In this document: positions 4,636 to 5,872 of the stretch, one piece after another
Position numbering within the stretch: position 1 is the first letter of the stretch
Layout: the number at the start of each line of letters is the position of its first letter
Source: an uncultured Collinsella sp.
GTDB taxonomy: Bacteria > Actinomycetota > Coriobacteriia > Coriobacteriales > Coriobacteriaceae
NCBI GenBank assembly: GCA_900550735.1
Contig: URTD01000125.1
Coordinates: forward strand, 1 to 5,872
Length of the DNA stretch: 5,872 nucleotides
Reading direction: 5' to 3'
The notes under the pieces: model-generated
Told to the model about the DNA's origin: nothing
Seen by the model: the letters and a program-made list of their open reading frames with translations, nothing else
Databases searched by the model: none
Position numbers and translations under genes: made by a program

Positions 4636-5872
4636 TGAACGTGCTCCAAACGTGATGCAGGCCGGCGATGAACTTGTCGATGTCGGCCTTGTCGTTGTAG
4701 AAGGCCACGCTGGCGCGGCAGCAGGCAAGGTTCTCGACGCCCAGCCAGGTAAGCAGCGGCTGCGCGCAGTGGTGACCGGCGCGGATGCAGACGCCGTCCA
4801 TGTCCATGATGCTCGCGACGTCGTGCGGGTGGATGCCCTTGACGTTAAAGCTCACAACGCCGTGGTGGTTGTCCCAATAGATGGAGCCGATGATCTGGAC
4901 AAAGTCGAGCTGCATGAGCTCACCCATCAGGTAGTGGACGAGTGCCTGCTCGCGGGCCTGGATGTTCTCGTAACCCACCGTGTTGACCAGGTAGTCGAGT
5001 GCCGCACCCGTGGCGAAGATGCCGGCGGCGTCCTGCGTGCCGGCCTCGAATTTCTCGGGAACGGGCGCCCAGACGGCGTCCTGCTCAGTAACAGAGTCGA
5101 TCATCTCGCCGCCGGTGAGCATGGGCGGCATGGCGTCGAGCAGGTCCATTTTGCCCCACAGCACGCCGATGCCCATGGGGCCCATGGCCTTGTGCGCGCT
5201 AAAGGCAAAGAAGTCGGCGCCCAGGTCGGCCACATCGACCGGCATGTGCGGCAACGACTGCGCACCGTCGACGACCAGGTAGCCGCCGTACTTGTGCACG
5301 AGCTTGCCGAGGTTCTTGACCGGGTTCTCGACGCCCAGCACGTTAGAAACCTGACCCACGGCCAGGATCTTGGTCTTGGGACCAACCTTGGCAAGAACCT
5401 CCTCGGTGGTGAGCTGGCCGGTCTTAGTGGGGTAGAGGTAGACGAGCTTGGCGCCGGTTTCGCGGCAGACCTGCTGCCACGGGATTAGGTTGGAGTGGTG
5501 CTCCATGATGGTGATGACGACCTCGTCACCGGGCTCGAGCACCGTGGGTGCAAAGCTCTTGGCGACCAGGTTGAGCGACTCGCTCGTGTTGCGGGTGAAG
5601 ACGACCTCGTTGGCCTGGGCGGCGCCGATGAGGTCGGCGATCTGTTGGCGGACTTTCGCGATGGCGTCGGTGGCCTCGACGGACAGCGAGTACAGACCGC
5701 GCAGGGGATTGGCGTTCATGCGCTGATAGAAGTCGCGTTCGGTGTCGAGCACACAGGCAGGGCGCTGCGCGGTGGCGGCGCTATCGAGGAAGGCGATCTC
5801 GGGGTGCTGCTGGAACAGCGGGAACTGGCCCTTGTAGGGGTTGGTCTCGATGTCCACAGTGGGCCAGCCGCG
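4628..5872 (-). CDS. sufS: SufS, class-II cysteine desulfurase, 5' end probably beyond window
   Basis: A PLP enzyme that converts L-cysteine to L-alanine and delivers the sulfur as a persulfide to SufU. The frame is open to the right edge (414 codons). A GTG at 5857 could start a 409-residue protein, but no ribosome site precedes it and the in-frame residues before it (RGWPT) read naturally, so the true start is probably outside. Using GTG numbering: substrate-stacking His near 120 (MEHHSN), PLP contacts VVDGAQS (Asp197), Schiff-base Lys223 (FSAHKAMGPMG), persulfide Cys364 (CIRAGHHCAQP) and conserved Arg381 (CCRASVAFYN). The short active-site loop and RAGHHC motif mark it as SufS type (group II) rather than IscS. 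It overlaps sufU by 8 bases. The rest of the SUF machinery (sufBCD) would be expected upstream, outside the window. Confidence 0.95.
   Translation of the reverse strand, partial: RGWPTVDIETNPYKGQFPLFQQHPEIAFLDSAATAQRPACVLDTERDFYQRMNANPLRGLYSLSVEATDAIAKVRQQIADLIGAAQANEVVFTRNTSESLNLVAKSFAPTVLEPGDEVVITIMEHHSNLIPWQQVCRETGAKLVYLYPTKTGQLTTEEVLAKVGPKTKILAVGQVSNVLGVENPVKNLGKLVHKYGGYLVVDGAQSLPHMPVDVADLGADFFAFSAHKAMGPMGIGVLWGKMDLLDAMPPMLTGGEMIDSVTEQDAVWAPVPEKFEAGTQDAAGIFATGAALDYLVNTVGYENIQAREQALVHYLMGELMQLDFVQIIGSIYWDNHHGVVSFNVKGIHPHDVASIMDMDGVCIRAGHHCAQPLLTWLGVENLACCRASVAFYNDKADIDKFIAGLHHVWSTFNG

Noticed and set aside
4595..5488. A 297-codon plus-strand open frame antisense to sufS
   Set aside because: Same effect of codon bias; the composition (Val, His, Asp, Leu rich) is typical of a mirror frame of a GC-rich gene.

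Overview
The window reads as a high-GC Gram-positive chromosome. The best guess is a Coriobacteriia relative (Collinsella/Olsenella-like), based on the strongly C/G-ending codons, the appearance of the SufS and SufU proteins, and a RAYT-type gene of a kind common in that class. This is an inference from protein and codon style, not a database result. The main theme is iron-sulfur cluster biology: two separate NifU/SufU-type modules lie on the minus strand, separated by a plus-strand transposase-like gene.

Layout from left to right. Positions 1-410 (minus) hold the 5' part of a secreted peptidoglycan-binding protein with its own extended -10 promoter. A strong hairpin terminator at 509-543 ends the next operon. 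Positions 559-2325 (minus) hold a two-gene operon. Its promoter-proximal gene encodes a 244-residue NifU-like scaffold, followed 18 bases later by a 337-residue GGGtGRT-family protein of unknown function. Both use only AAC for asparagine, which suggests high expression. Positions 2326-2728 form a divergent intergenic region with a candidate promoter for each direction. Positions 2729-3541 (plus) encode a 270-residue REP-associated (Y1/HUH) transposase-like protein in which both the second His of the HUH motif and the catalytic Tyr appear to be substituted. Positions 3542-4212 are non-coding as far as can be supported. They contain a 9-bp direct repeat, a nested inverted-repeat element and two strong hairpins, the second being the sufU terminator. 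Positions 4213-5872 (minus) hold the end of a suf operon: sufS (cysteine desulfurase, running off the right edge) overlaps sufU by 8 bases.

How the genes work together: SufS mobilises sulfur from cysteine as a persulfide and SufU accepts it, which is the Gram-positive SUF arrangement; SufB/C/D would be expected upstream of sufS, outside the window. The NifU-like/GGGtGRT pair looks like a second module related to iron-sulfur proteins. Its biochemical role is not established, and it is the best candidate here for an undescribed system. The apparently catalytically inactive RAYT-like protein is the second point of interest.
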